Below the pieces are notes generated by a model. The model was not told the DNA's origin. It searched no databases and saw nothing but the letters and a program-made list of their open reading frames with translations. Made by a program: the position numbers and the translations under genes. Shown one piece after another: positions 11,801-24,300 of a stretch of DNA of 25,945 nucleotides (its first letter is position 1; each line of letters opens with the position of its first letter). Location of the stretch: positions 1 through 25,945 of the forward strand of contig QXVZ01027796.1 of the NCBI GenBank assembly GCA_008931825.1, read 5' to 3'. The stretch is from Phallusia fumigata (taxonomy: Eukaryota > Chordata > Ascidiacea > Phlebobranchia > Ascidiidae).

Positions 11801-14684
11801 CTCTTCCTTATTAGGAATACGAATTGCAATGTCATAAAGTCAGAAAGTGGCTTTAAGAGGCGTGCTATGGATATTCACTTGAGCATTAGAAGGCGTGTTG
11901 CTCTTCATTTTTTTGTTTTTGGTCTTTGTGTGTTGTATATCGCGCTTCGAGTGTTATTCACCCTGATGAAGACGAACTGAATAGGAAGTCGAAACGTCGG
12001 TACGAAAAATAATATATTTGCCAGAAGAGCCTTCATAATTTTATACAATGCGTGACAGTAACAGTTTCTACAGAAAGAATTTTCTTGTGACGAGATTTAA
12101 AAACACTTCACTTGTAAAATATTGAGCAGTAAACTCACCGAGCTTGTACTGCAAAGGTTCCCTGTGTATCCGGGATTACATGTTGTGGTGACCGCCCCCG
12201 CGGAATCCAGGCAACTTCCGTTAGTGAAATGGCATTTTCCCGCCACTGGACATCCAAGTCCACACGTCATGTTGCAATTAGCACCCCACGTGTTCGTCGC
12301 TGGGCAACCAACCTTCAAACAATACATAGTTGCGGCATGGTAAAAAAAATGCCACTTACAGTTGGTTTGGAAAGATATGATGTGTTTTACGGAAATAAGG
12401 TTTTATACAAAAAAACGGTCTTTGTATGTTTATTTAGTTATTACTAACAAAAACAGAAGAAGCATTTGCTTCAACAACTCGCAGTTTTACTTTTGTTCGT
12501 GCTTTTAAATGCAACTAAACTGGTCAAATAAAAGGGAATCATAAACTAAACTCTACTGAGTCAAATGTTAGAGTTAAAAGAGTTATATCTGATTTCCAGC
12601 TTTACCGCAGTACTCCCACACATGGTAACAGTCGTCCAGTTTCCATTAGCACCACATGTTGTTGTGTTGTAACAGTTGTAAGTGTTCACGCTTCCAATCT
12701 TTGTGCCAACGTAGGTCGTGCTGTTGCTACTGCATTTGTATGCCTGACACCCAATGCCGGTAGGGGGCGCTCCACAGCCAGCTGCAAAAACAAGTAAAAT
12801 TTGTTTGTTTGTGTAAAATTTATCTCGATGGGCGGAACCAACGCCTGAATTCTTTATGCTTACAGTAAATCGAGCTACCTGCCTCATTGCAGTTGCTTTG
12901 GATCATTTTTGTTTAATTTTTTTATTTTTAAAAGTTGGTGACTCAAATTTTGGTTTAACCATCAGTTCCCACGGGGTCGGAGTGACAGGGAAACACAAGG
13001 GACCGAGACAGGATTAGAACCCACAACCTTGCGAGCACAGGCCAATCGCAACTCAAATTGAGAAGAATTAAGCAATTTTTTCAATTTCCCTTCGCCTGCC
13101 GCCAAACAAACGATTAAAAATCTAACTTTAGATTGTCCTTTGTCCAAACCCGGCTTTGGTAAACTTTCGTTCCGGGTTCGAATCCTATGAAAGTCGCCTT
13201 GTAGGTTTCATTAAAGATTTCTTACCGACGACAGTGAGTGTTGAGTTTGCCGACAATCCGTCGCCAGTCACCATGACGACAGAGTTGTTAAGCGATGACG
13301 TCAGGTTCTGGATTGTCAATGTCATATGCAAGTTAGAGTCGATAACATCTCCATTTAATGCTGTAAAATAAAAAAACAAAAATTGGAACGAGGAACGATG
13401 TTGTGTGGATTAGAATCTAACCGCTCAAAGCGTGATAACTAATCCGAATCTGAGCTTATAAGCGACCGCGCAGAAAATGTGGAAGGTTCTCACCATATCC
13501 GCTTGCAGTTACGTTTTCGGTGATTACCCCTTCCGCGATCGACAAGTTGGAGACTTGTGACGTAGCAACTGTCCACTCGAAAGTTGCGTTGCTCGAAACA
13601 TTTAAAACGATCAGCTGCAAGAAAAATCTGTCACTGTAGATTTTAAGATCGTCATGCACAAATGGGACAAAGATAATATCGCACTTTCGCATCCGTATAA
13701 TGGCTGTTAATGAATCAGCCTTTTCACAGCATTATCTGTGTTCGTTTTAGATTTATGAATGGGAAACTACTTAGCGTGCGTGACTCGGAAACGCCATCTT
13801 TGGCACCAACTCAGGACAAGCTTATGGCTTGACTGCTTACCCACAAAACTCTAGCAGACGATTTTCTAAGCAGAAATAGCCTACATTAAACAAACCGACA
13901 ATGCAAAACATAGTCAATTTTACGCTTTTCGTCAAAAAAACAATTTTTAGGCGAATGCATAATTATAATATTTGCAGTACACCGAATTAAACTACAAGAG
14001 GCGTGAAAAACTGTACTTGACCAATTGTGTAGTCACTGGTCAAGTTCTATAAAGGATTCTTATGTTAAGTTACGTACAGCAAACTTTGCATCGGATCTGA
14101 CGACTTGAGTAACGTCGGGTGTAAAATACTGGATGCCCGCACCAAATGTTTCTGTTGGGAAAAACACATGGAAAAAATGTAAGAATTGAAGCAAGCTTGT
14201 TGAAATCTATGATCTCCAGCAGAACATCAAGTTCGCGCATAAAAGTGGTTAAGGAACAAAATGATAAATGCACAATAATTTTGTAGTGTATGGGGCATAT
14301 TACCACATAATTAATTAATGCAAAATTTGGCGCATTGTAGTTGCCTTCTTTATCGACATTTGCGACACTCGAAGGATTGCTGGACTCAGGTTCAAAGTTA
14401 AATCGATAATCTTGGTCAAATCCAATCAGCGCAACGCGGATTGCTTGTCGTAAAATCAATTTATCCCTGTCACCACAGAGCAATCGTAATTAGACTAATT
14501 TCCACGCTTCAGTGCACAGACATGCACACAACGACGTGATTGGGGGGTGCATGTGGAGGTTTGGGGGCTCATATTTTCATCACTTTATTACCAAATAAAT
14601 TCCGAAGTGCATAGACATCTTACCTTGGAAAGCAAATCCGATGAGAGCACCGAAGAGTAAACAGTTTGCCAGTGAAGTTGACAT
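8873..14684 (-). CDS. Type I membrane protein with Ig-like, CCP/Sushi and three EGF-like modules (9 exons, 381 aa)
   Basis: Exons in transcript order: 14684-14624, 14151-14078, 13614-13494, 13360-13226, 12781-12606, 12312-12139, 10595-10427, 9851-9738, 8994-8873. Phases agree at every junction and the total is 1,146 nt ending in TAA. Residues 1-20 form a signal peptide. About 21-131 are an Ig-like region with Trp but no cysteine pair, so the Ig call is tentative. Residues 132-189 form a CCP/Sushi module (CGAPP, Y-x-C, W, C). Residues 190-247 and 248-304 are paralogous EGF-like modules of the laminin/MEGF type, and about 305-342 a shorter cysteine-rich EGF-like module. A membrane segment (about 353-374) is followed by tail RRKLKLT with no signalling motif. 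About 13 N-x-S/T sequons are present. The function is unknown; adhesion or recognition is an inference. The exon 6 acceptor (tttgaag) is atypical. Confidence 0.85.
8995..9737. other. Last intron of the receptor gene
   Basis: A 743 bp intron. The decamer gcggcacacc occurs twice (9319-9328 and 9340-9349), and the surrounding text resembles decayed hAT-like repeat sequence. No exon-like stretch was found. Confidence 0.4.
9961..10030 (+). repeat. Possible tRNA-derived SINE fragment
   Basis: A B-box-like ggttcgaatct (10014-10024) lies about 45 bp after an A-box-like tggctgagc. No intact cloverleaf can be formed, so this is not called a tRNA gene. It sits in a receptor intron. Confidence 0.35.
10151..10338. 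mobile_element. Full-length palindromic MITE in a receptor intron
   Basis: Two arms (10151-10231 and 10258-10338) are inverted copies. The innermost 19 bp (gctgttgtcatcatcagtg, 10213-10231) pair perfectly with 10258-10276, and the outer parts pair with mismatches. The loop is 26 bp. It has no transposase. It is the reference copy for half-elements at about 1213, 6380, 10920, 15745, 22224 and 22574. It ends about 90 bp from the receptor exon 10427-10595. Confidence 0.8.
10905..10965. mobile_element. MITE fragment
   Basis: The blocks aacgtttcgaca and gtcatcag in order match the core of the element at 10151-10338 and of the fragment at 15745-15830. It also carries a TGACGTCA octamer (10945-10952). 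Confidence 0.4.
11103..11640. repeat. Tandem segmental duplication, copy A (broken EGF exon)
   Basis: Aligns almost base for base with 12026-12566 in the same orientation, through coding and flanking intron alike. Differences are scattered single bases and short indels. The left edge contains an ambiguous base at 11106. The two copies are separated by about 385 bp of unrelated sequence. Confidence 0.9.
11216..11389 (-). pseudogene. Duplicated EGF-like exon with a premature stop
   Basis: A 174 bp phase 0-0 exon copy with the same acceptor and donor context (gtgagt) as 12312-12139. The translation matches the intact exon almost throughout. However, a Gly codon (GGA) has become TGA at 11248-11246, in frame. 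If spliced in, it would truncate the receptor before its last EGF modules and membrane segment. Because the exon is a multiple of three with symmetric phases, skipping it leaves the frame intact. Either a pseudoexon, a regulated truncating exon, or an assembly artefact. Confidence 0.75.
11960..12010 (+). repeat. Transposon-like motif between the duplicate copies
   Basis: The stretch ctgatgaagacgaactgaat followed by gtcgaaacgtcggtacg is of a kind common in invertebrate repeats, with a short gac/gtc stem. It probably marks a small mobile element between the duplicates, close to copy B. It was checked as a hammerhead ribozyme and rejected. Confidence 0.3.
12026..12566. repeat. Tandem segmental duplication, copy B (intact EGF exon)
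   Basis: Partner of 11103-11640. It includes the intact receptor exon 12312-12139 and about 250 bp of the upstream intron plus about 110 bp downstream (receptor sense). High identity across intron sequence argues for a recent event. Confidence 0.9.
12965..13035 (-). repeat. Possible tRNA-derived SINE fragment
   Basis: On the minus strand, gtgggttctaatcctg resembles a B box, and tgctcgcaaggttg lies just before it, as in tRNA-like SINE heads. It has no complete cloverleaf. It lies in the receptor intron between the last Ig exon and the CCP exon. Confidence 0.35.
13388..13450 (-). repeat. Possible degenerate tRNA-like element
   Basis: On the minus strand, cggattagttatcacgc is followed by gcggttagattctaatcc, which resembles an A box and B box arrangement. 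It lies in the 133 bp intron between receptor exons 13614-13494 and 13360-13226. Confidence 0.3.
13615..14077. other. Receptor intron 2
   Basis: A 463 bp intron with minus-strand donor gtacgt and acceptor cttgcag. No recognisable repeat or exon. Confidence 0.5.
14152..14623. other. Receptor intron 1
   Basis: A 472 bp intron separating the signal-peptide exon from the first exon of the Ig-like region. A G-rich run lies near 14541-14573. Nothing else was identified. Confidence 0.5.
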
Positions 14685-15190
14685 ATTTACAAAATTAAGT
14701 CCTAAACCTAAACAATATCGCGACATTAAGACCGATTCACAGTTCACGAAACAAATTTCGAACGATGCAAAAACCACGTAAATGTCTGTGTAGAATTTTC
14801 ATCTAACATATTTGACTTATAGACTTAGATTAGAATCCAAACAGACGGTGATGTATCTTTTCGCGAAAAGACCAATATTTGTTACAGCTGACTCCGCGAA
14901 GCTCGCTCAAAAACCCACTTCAGGCACCGATATAAATCGACCAAGGTGTCTCACCTATAGCATTGCCACTCGCTTCTTTAGCAAAATTTTGAACTTCTCC
15001 GTCTATATTTTTTCCAACCACCTTTGCGCGTTTTTAGCAGTGTTTGTCTTTGCCGATATTTTACCAAATACGTTTCTGACTGGAACGTTTGTTGATTCTT
15101 GCAAACTGAATATTTTAACAACAAACCAACCTTCTTGTCACACTACAAAGAGGCCTTTTAAAGGTTGTGACGGGGGTTAACACTAAGTAC

Positions 15191-15225
15191 GTCCCAGTGA
15201 ACACACGACACAACCTCACTGGGAC
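15191..15225. repeat. Perfect short hairpin
   Basis: gtcccagtg (15191-15199) and cactgggac (15217-15225) are exact inverted copies with a 17 nt loop. It could form a stem in RNA or single-stranded DNA. No T-run or known RNA gene context identifies it. Confidence 0.6.
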
Positions 15226-15740
15226 CTGAAGCGAAGATAAGACGCTGAATCAAACACGCCGCCCCTCGAGCAGCAGCGCTTATGCTGATTATAATTGAGT
15301 TAGCATTGAACGGTTTGTGGGTGAGGCGCGCGCGTATATTCGACGTGATTCCTTTTTCCGGTGTGCAATCAATGATGGAGTGGTTACCGTTGATGGGTCA
15401 AATTTCATTTTCACATTATGCGCCGGCGACAATCCGCAGTGTGAATAAGGAGAGGGTATTTTTATTATGGCATGGTTTCGTAATAAGTGTGTACATCACG
15501 AACATTGATGCTCCCTTTATTATAGTTAAGCTTCACTTTACTTATCACTTAATTTTTACGCATTATCTTACTTACCATTTTATATTTACTGTAGTACTTT
15601 ATTTTCACACACTATATTTTCCACAACTACTATGGTTTACCTAACTGTTTATAGTCCTAAGTCATGGGCCGAAATCGGAGTCACTTAACTAATCTTGATT
15701 ACAGTTGAACAGCCACATGTAATATAACCTTAATGGTAAA

Positions 15741-15830
15741 AACAACTGTCAAAACATTAGAATGAAAAGCAAAAACTTTTTTAAGTAAACGTTTCGACAT
15801 TCTTCCATGTCATCATCAGTAAATTGTTAA
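15741..15830 (+). mobile_element. MITE fragment
   Basis: The blocks aaacgtttcgacatt and tgtcatcatcagtaa match one arm of the full element at 10151-10338. Confidence 0.45.
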
Positions 15831-16234
15831 AAAGTCTGGTAAAAAAATGCTTCCCTTCTATTCCAGTGTTCTTGCAATTCCTTTTTGCCTAAAATTTCCT
15901 GATTATAGGTACTTGAGAAAAGTTAATGCATAATATAAATTTACAAAAGTTGTACACTGCAGTTGCAGTGCTAGACAAATTTTGATTTAGGAAAACTTCG
16001 TATTTAAGGTCGTTTTTTGGCCCATACGTGCCGTTAAAATCCAAAACTAGCCAATCGAAACTTAATCCGCTGCTACAGAGGTTTTTACGGATTTTTCACG
16101 AATTAAAAAAAATTCGGAAAATTCTTTGCAACGATTTTTTGTCATTCCTATTTCATAGTATTTTCAGTAACTAATGCATTATGCATCGTTGAATTCGTTA
16201 ATGCTCACAGGAATTTGGTCCAGGTGCTTCCACA

Positions 16235-16320
16235 AACTTAACACAATAGAGGGGAGTCATGTTGTAAAGGTGGCAAGAGCTTGCCTTACTAATCACGTGG
16301 ACACATCCACGCAGCTTTAA
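16235..16320 (-). repeat. Possible degenerate tRNA-derived SINE
   Basis: On the minus strand, gtgattagtaaggcaagctc followed by ttgccacctt resembles the A-box half of tRNA-derived repeats. The expected B box is degenerate (acatgactcccctc). It includes the palindrome ggcaagagcttgcc. Confidence 0.25.
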
Positions 16321-19300
16321 TGCCAAAACACACGAGTTCACAAAAACAAACATCGACCAAGTAGCTTAGAAGACAAAAATTGGCTACACGCCATCAGCGG
16401 GGTGCCATTGGCTCATTGCGAACATTTCCAAGTAGGGTGTCGTCGCGCCTACAGCGGTTGATAATAAAACGTAGACTCGGTGTTTAAGACACGTCCTTCG
16501 CCCACAGTTGTGCCACTGCGCACAACAAACTAACGACTGACGCTGCTATCTGCCAACTTGTTCGTTACCTAACCGAGGTCGTTGTTACATCACAAAGCAA
16601 CAAATTACTTGCATTGTGTTAGCAAATTAGTGGGCGTCCGTTAGTATTGATCCGGACCACGACAAGAAGCTTCTTTCCTAAGCGCCAGCCCGGGTGTTTA
16701 TCGATTGGGGTCGAGAGCTGTAACAAATTGCAGTTTGCTGCAGCTAAGCCCCTAAAACGCCTGTGTTAAGTGGATTCCATTTCAGCGGGTGCTTTTAACT
16801 TGCCACAAACTTTTTCTTCAGCAAACCTTAATTAAATTGATGGTTTCAAAACTAAAAAGTGTACTTTGATTGCTTTGATATGGAAGCAAAGTAATGTCCC
16901 ACACCTGAACTTACCACTGGCGTACAACCTGTGGTGCCAACCTAGTATTGCCAGCTTAGTTCTGGGCGCCGGTAAAGCCATAATGAAGATTGAAAACCAT
17001 GTTCCGCAAAAATGTTTTGATAATTGATTTCTTTCACATACGTTTCGCAACTTTCACGCACAAGCCAAAGCAAATTCGCAAATTTAGATTTCACAGTAAT
17101 TATCGACGGTTGTACAAAACCTGTTCACTTTATCCGCGTATCGATGTGAGAAGGTGCAGCTGCAATTGCGTTTTACCCACATCAGCCATATGTGCTTTGC
17201 CTCCTAATGTTTTTATGTTGTGCAAAGATTTCCGACTTGGTAATTACGTTCTGGCGCCATTCTACAATTCTTTCACTAGAGGAAACGAACAGAACAATTC
17301 GCAAACTCGAAACACAAATAAAACATTCTACTTTACAACGCCTTTGTTACGTCACAGAAAACACACCCAACACCTATTACTAACAAAAACAATCATTGTG
17401 ACGTCACAATCTATTTGCTGAGTCATAAGAGGATCGCAGCTACACCAGTGTGGATTAAGTTTATGGAACGGAAGTTGTATCAGGCGAATTCGTAACAATC
17501 TTGTTTTGTTCCAAAACAATCGAATGCATGACTCAGCTGCACATTGTGAGTCACAAAACAAATGCTACCTTCGTAGATATTCCAAACACACTAAGGTAGT
17601 AATAGGGCTTGGTTTAATATTTGTCTAGGGTTTGTGATAAAGGGTGACCCCGTCCAACACCTTATCTCAGATATTTGACAACATTTGCTAGCACAACGTA
17701 AGTATAGCTTAACTGCATACGCATCAAGCCATTTGGCGCGTTCATGTAACGAACATGTCATTGTTAAAGCACAGAGCGGTCTTTTGGGAATTCCAGGTCT
17801 ATACGTCCACATATGAAACAGTGATATTTAAAATCTTGCGCTGTCTCATATTTTTTTTACCGTTGCACTCTGACTTTAATGTCCTAATCTAACACCCTTA
17901 ACTGTTGCTGACAAAATTAATCAACACGTCACAGAAGGCAGTTATTACGTTGGGCAAAACTCTGTGACGCCATAATGAAAACATTATCGCAATGAATGAC
18001 CGCCGCTCTGCTATTTGCTGCTTGCGAACCGTGCCCTAGTTTCAAAACAAATACGTTTGCTTTCGGCTGGAGAGCGTTTTGTCCGAAATTTTACGGTCAC
18101 CGGAGCCTTTGTGTTCAATCTAGGTCTAAAGAATGTCGTTAACATTTGCAGTAGACATTCTAAATGCCTTGTGGGTGTGGTCAACAAACTGTTTTGGATG
18201 AAAACTATACTGACACACCTCATTTCAACAAAATTGCATGATACTGTTCTGTAAGCACAAACGGGTTCATAAGCAAGCTTTACGCACTAAACCATGGAGA
18301 ATAAGTATTTTGCTGGATGTCAAACAATGGAGACAGTTGTTTGTACAAAGTTTGCTTTGAAATCTGCTTTAAACTTTCGTGTAAAAAACAAATATCACAA
18401 GCAACCAGTTGACGATTCAATTGAAAAATTATATACTACTGTTTTAAAGTGTCAAATAGCTTCAGTACAAAGAGGCAACAACTACATTGTTCTACTCTTT
18501 GACGAAAACGACCTTGATCACAAAATAAACCTCAGCAAATGCAGAACGTGAAAACAATAGAGTAGAGAAAGTGCACAAGCCTAAGGTTCACTGAGATTGC
18601 AAGCTAACTTCCATTGAACCAGCTCTAATCGAATTTCCTCTTAAATGTCAATCATGCCACCACTGTGTTGTCGTCTTTCAGTCACCGGAAATGACGCGGT
18701 GCACACAACCGGGTGAGTCACGTGATCATAATGTCATAGCTGCTCCAAGAGCAAGATAAAAACAAACTAAACTATAAACTACTTAAATTTTCTAATTTTA
18801 TGAATGAATACGTCGTATCAAGTTTGCGATTTTTCTTGTTGTCTACTTGGGTTTCCCTTTTTGCACAAAATCAGGTACATTAGCTGTTAATTTTGCTGCA
18901 AAGCTAAGAACTACATGTTACACTAATGTTTAATTTTCAATACAGTTGCCGTACCCGGGAGCATCCATATTAGAAATTTCTATGGGTCGGGCGTCTTTGA
19001 CCATCCCAACCACGGTGACATTGCATTGAGTTTTTCGTGGAACACATGCCCAATGTTGCCACAAATAAGGTAATTTAGGACTTTGAAGCCTAATTTTATT
19101 TTATTTTTAAAACACGCTGATTCGAAATGAAGTTTCATGCCAGATTGTTGGCCGACACAAATTACAAAATGTAGCAACCTAAAATTGTTGTCTTATACCC
19201 AATTAGACAGCACTATACATACGAAAACTACTATGTGGAATTGCATATTATTATTCAATAGAAAACCAATTTGTCGTTACTAACACAACCTATACATTTC

Positions 19301-19454
19301 CGATTCTAACCGGAAAGTATTTGAACTTTTTTTCAAATTTCTGTTGTGCAAAAACATGTGTTAATTACGACCGGAAATATTGTGCGCTCGTATTGGATTT
19401 TTATGTGAAATCCGCATGCATGTTTGCGAAAGAAAGTATAGATTAAAATTCTTT

Positions 19455-20289
19455 AATATTGTGGGCCAGGTATACTTTCTTGAGCGCACGTCATAATTAC
19501 GTCATCTAAACACATACCCAATACTTCATATATGTTCAACTACGTCATAGTCCGGTTACGTCACGCAAATCATGACGACACTGTGACGTCATCATAAACT
19601 TTCATCGCAATGTGAAAATTTCAAACTTTACGAAATAATTAACGCAGACAACTGAATGTTGGAGTGTGACGTCAGCAATGCTTCTAATGAAGTCGTACCA
19701 AATATTACGTCATTCGGTTGACCACAAACACAAATACTAAACACTTAAAGCAACTTGACCACGCTTTCTCCCAATCGTAACCACATTAATCGTCTGTGGT
19801 AACTTAGGTACAATGACTAATAATTTTAAAATCAGAACAAGTAAAACAATCAGTTTAAAATTGTTAATTGAACACGAAAAGTTCCTAGTATTTTAATAAA
19901 AACACGTTAAGCAAAACAACTTTTCAAATTACCAAAATATTCTTTTAAACATACGAATTTTACTTACGAATTATGACGAAACTGGGATTCTTTTATTACC
20001 CATAAATACAAAACAGATTCTGGTGGTCGCTACGTCCAAAGTTTAGATCGCAGTGAGGCGATCAAGGCCTCGTCGGAAAGGTCTACCCTTCCTCTCGGGC
20101 CTGCACCTGCAAGTTGCACCCCGCACAAATGCGCCACCTAGGAGTCGCATAAGTAAAGGCGATTTTCGCCGAACTGTGACGTCACAATTCCTGGGGCCTG
20201 GTTGACGGGCCAAAAGTGGACGGACCCAACATCCCTCGTGATTATTCGTGCCAAGTTTTCAAGCCGGCAAGTAGATCTCGATTGAGAGA
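19455..20289 (+). repeat. Left arm of a 1.8 kb imperfect palindrome
   Basis: The reverse complement aligns with 20447-21270 over nearly the whole length. Anchors are agtccggttacgtcacgca / tgcgtgacgtaatcggact, cttaggtacaat / attgtaccttag, cttatgcgac in the inner block, and gaactgtgacgtcac / gtgacgtcactgttc. Pair coordinates sum to 40,712-40,742 across the arm, so the symmetry is collinear with only small indels. Identity is highest at the outer (19455-19720) and inner (20105-20289) blocks. No transposase is visible. Confidence 0.85.
20013..20048 (+). repeat. Nested inverted repeat, left partner
   Basis: The last 22 bp (20027-20048) are an exact inverted match to 20323-20344. Extended to 36 bp, the match with 20323-20358 has about four mismatches. 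The coordinate sum (40,371) differs from that of the large palindrome, so this is a separate inverted pair superimposed on it. Confidence 0.85.
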
Positions 20290-20322
20290 CTTTTGCAAAA
20301 AGATCTCGATTGTCTTTCTGTA

Positions 20323-20358
20323 ATCTAAACTTTGGACGTAGCGACGTCGAGAATTTGT
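20323..20358 (-). repeat. Nested inverted repeat, right partner, in the palindrome loop
   Basis: Inverted partner of 20013-20048. It lies in the non-paired centre (20290-20446) of the large palindrome. Close by, agatctcgattg occurs twice directly (20273-20284 and 20301-20312). Confidence 0.85.
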
Positions 20359-20446
20359 GGTTATGAAAGTATATCAGGTGCTGACATAGGCTTCTCCGTT
20401 GTTAAACTGGCCGGTCCGGTCGAATCTCGAGGTACCCCCCTTTGGC

Positions 20447-21270
20447 GGTCTCTTACACGAGATCTACTTGCTCTACCGGCTCGAAACTTGGCACAAACAA
20501 TCACAAGGGGTGTTGAATCCGTCCACTGTTGGCCCGTCGACCAGACCGCAGGCATTGTGACGTCACTGTTCGGCGAAACTGGCTATACTTATGCGACCAC
20601 TAGGCGACACCCCTGCAACGTGAAAGAGAGGCTACCTTGCCTTCATAACATAACAAAAACAATTTCCAAAGCCTGTAAATTATTTTGTTAATGGAACAGT
20701 ATCAGGGGTTTTAGTTTCGAAATTTCAAGACATAGCATCTTTGGTTGAAATTCCTTTTGTTAGAAATCATTTTTCCGCATTACTGCAGGAATTGTTCTTT
20801 GTAGAAACTGGCAAAAATTGGTGTTTGTATTTCTTTAACCTTAAAATGTCGTTATATTGGGTTGTCACGTTTTGGCTGCTTTTTAAATTTGTTTGGGATT
20901 GTACCTTAGCAGTTGGGCACATGCGGCGGGTCACACATGCGCGAAAGGCTGAAGCACCGTTACCACGAGCGGCTTTCACCGTTCAACACATGTGTTTGTC
21001 TTTACGGAATTGACGTAATTTTTGGAATGACATTATCATGAGCATTGATAACGCCTCACACCGATTTTTAGCTTTCTGCGTTTATTATTTCGCATAGTCT
21101 AAAATTTTAATGTGGCGATAATAGCTTATGATGACGTCACAGTGACGACATCATGTGCGTGACGTAATCGGACTATGACGTAGTTGAACATATATAAAAG
21201 TCGTTGGGGTATGTGCATAGATGACGTAGTTGTGACGTGTGGTCGTAAAAGTATAACAGACCCACGTTGT
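20447..21270 (-). repeat. Right arm of the 1.8 kb palindrome
   Basis: Inverted partner of 19455-20289. The arm ends about 100 bp before the PPP5C start codon, so it should include or abut that gene's promoter. It carries TGACGTCA at 20558-20565 and 21132-21139, mirrored in the left arm at 20177-20184 and 19584-19591. Confidence 0.85.
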
Positions 21271-21370
21271 TGATGTGACTTTGCTAGTTTTTGTCCAGGA
21301 TTGTTTTTGGGAGTAAAACTGGTCATATTGCTAATCTTGCAAACATTTTGCTCGCATCAGTTTCCTGACA

Positions 21371-24300
21371 ATGGAGGGGAAAGAAAGTTGCGTCGATCCT
21401 CCAAAAGTCAATGGAGATGTTGGTGAAGAATTTAAAGAAAACGCTGAAAAAGTGAAAGAACAAGCAAACAAATGTTTTAAAGGTGAACTGTTTTGTTAGT
21501 GAGAAACTCCAGCAAAAGTAAATGTCATATGTCAAGAATTGTTCTATAGCCCTAGAAAATATAAAAGTTTAGCACAAAACCTGATCCCTAGTCTAAAATC
21601 CACCCCATTAGGGACTTGCATTGGTCAGAAATTGCTGATTTTTTTGAACTCACAATCCCAAGAAGCAAAAATGTAGTAAAGTGTATTTTACTTTTATATA
21701 GTTGAAAAATCCACTGTTGCTATGTTTTTATTTACTTTCTGAGGCAATCAAAATCTTGGTTAATATCCTGACTTTTGTGTTGGGTTTAGATTTGTTTAGA
21801 AATGTTTGTGTTCTTGCACAGACAAAAACTATGAAGAAGCAATACGACTCTACACAGAAGCGATTTCTATCAATTCAGAGTCAGCTGTCTATTTTGCAAA
21901 CCGCAGTTTTGCTCAACTTCGAATGGAAAACTATGGCTATGCTCTTGAAGATGCAAGTAAAGCCATAGCCATAGACAAAAAATATATCAAGGTACAGGAA
22001 AGTAACAAACATATTCAAAAGCATGGCAGAAATCTTGAAAATAGTGTGTTTGTGGACAGAAACGTTTTTTGTGTTACAGTGTTCACAAGTAAAACCAACA
22101 TCTTTTGTATATTATTAAATCCTAGCATCTTGTCTTGTTTGTTTTTTAAAAACCAGCTGTTTGCCATGGTAACTTGAAAGTTGTTGGTCATTTCATTACG
22201 TTTTTTTAGTCTGTAGCCTAATTAAAAACATAACTGCCAGAGAACATGTATGTAGTTAATACATTGTAATGCAAACGTTTTAACAATAGCTGTTGTTATC
22301 TTGATGACTACTCTCAGAAAACAATGGTTGTATTTTGTGTCAGGGTTATTACAGAAGAGCATCAGCTTACATGACGCTGGGAAAATTCAAACAAGCTCTT
22401 CGTGACTTTGAAGCTGTAAGTGTGACAAGTTTTTATAAGGGCAACGCTTTTACATCAATGCCCAGCTATCTAAAACTTTTAGTGTAAGATCATAAAAATT
22501 GGCTTCTGCAGCATATGCATATAGATGTTAGACTTCAAAACACAATCAAAAGCTTAATTAAATAGCCATTTAAAATGTAACTGCCAGAGAACTTGTATTA
22601 GGTGAATACATTATAGTGAAAACATTTCTACAAGTGTTGTCATCATCCTCAATCATAGGTGTTGATTTTTTAACATACTTTTTTTTCGTTTGGGGTGGCG
22701 AAATGATCAAATCCGAGCGTTAGGACACATGATCAAATTACACAACACACTCCTGTTGGGTCATACCGTCATCAGAGTATCTGTTATCACTAATATTACC
22801 AATGTCTCATTTTTATCAGGTCGTTAAAGTGAGGCCTAATGATAAAGATGCCAAAATGAAATACACAGAATGCAACAAAATCGTGAAACAGAGAGCTTTT
22901 GAAAAAGCGATTGCATGTGACGACCAAAAGAAACTTGTTTCTGAGACAATTAACCTTGATACCATGTGTAAGTATTTAGCAAACTCCCAAATGTTTTTAT
23001 TACTCAACACACTTTAAATGATTTTTAAATGAAAACTGAAATAATTTGTAAAGGCACTTTTATGAAAACATAACGCCATCTGCACAATATATATTTGGGA
23101 ACTGATCTTACATTTGTAGTCTCATGCATGTTAGCTGGCTATTCGCAATTGGTAGCGGTAACTAGTCCAACTGTAAAAATATAAAAACACATAATTTATT
23201 GTTTTTTTTTGCAATTTAGCTGTTGAATCAACCTATGATGGTCCAAGGATTTCCGACGATGGAATCAATGCAGATTTTATGAAAGATTTAATCCAATGGT
23301 TCAAAGATCAAAAGAGATTACACAAAAGGTGTTTTTTTGTTGGTTTTATTGAGGTATCTAGTAGTTTTCATATGCCCACACAGATTTAGGTAATGTTGTT
23401 CTTTACTTTCAGATATGCTTACCAAATGTTGCTTGAAATTAAAGACATTCTATCGAAACTTCCTTCATTAGTTGACGTCACTGTGGAAAAGGTAAAAATT
23501 ACAAACTTGCTTGTCCAATATTAGTGTTTCAAAGCCTAAATCCAAATCTGTGTTTTAAATCAATCAAAGTTGGCAAAGTAATGATATCGTCCAAACTCAA
23601 AGTTTCGTTAAAAGTATTTTTCATTTGTTTATGACCAAGTTGATCTTTTGTAAACATTTAGTGATTTAACTCTTTTTGCAGGACAACAAACTTACAGTGT
23701 GTGGTGACATCCATGGACAGTACTACGACCTGTGTCACATATTTGATTTAAACAACCTTCCATCAAAAGAAAATCCATATGTATCCTTCACATAATATAT
23801 GAACTTGTGTATTTTTCAAAAATTATAGCATGATATACAGTGTAATCTTCTTTAACCATCTTCATATTAGTTGTTTAATGGTGATTTTGTTGATCGAGGA
23901 TCTTGGTCTGTGGAAGTTATCCTGGTTCTGTTTGGATACAAAATCCTTTTTCCCGAACATTTTCACATGGTCCGAGGTAAAGTTTTTGCAATTATGCTAT
24001 AAATGTTGGATAAAAAATATGTAATTGTATGCTTTTTTTCCAAACACACTCATTGTACTTTTAACGACTAAAAATACAAAAAAATACCTTACTTTTACTT
24101 GACAAAAACCTATATTCAGGCAACCACGAAACAGACAACATGAACCAAATGTATGGTTTCGAGGGAGAAGTAAAAGAAAAATATGGTGGAAACATGATGG
24201 CCCTTTTCAGTGAAGTTTTCAACTGGCTTCCACTGGCCTACTGTATCAACGGAAAAGTCCTGGTACACTAACATTGTTTTTTGGATGCCTAAAAGTAGCA

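Larger units (their letters stand above)
14685..19454. other. Long gene-poor spacer between divergent genes
   Basis: Should contain the receptor promoter at its left end. I find no multi-exon gene. It contains a perfect 9 bp hairpin at 15191-15225, an AT-rich stretch (15510-15640), a MITE fragment near 15745, a possible SINE fragment near 16235 and a hairpin-like pair at 17636-17669 (gataaagggtg / caacaccttatc). There are also two weak coding candidates (18294-18551 and 18690-19070) treated under findings. Confidence 0.5.
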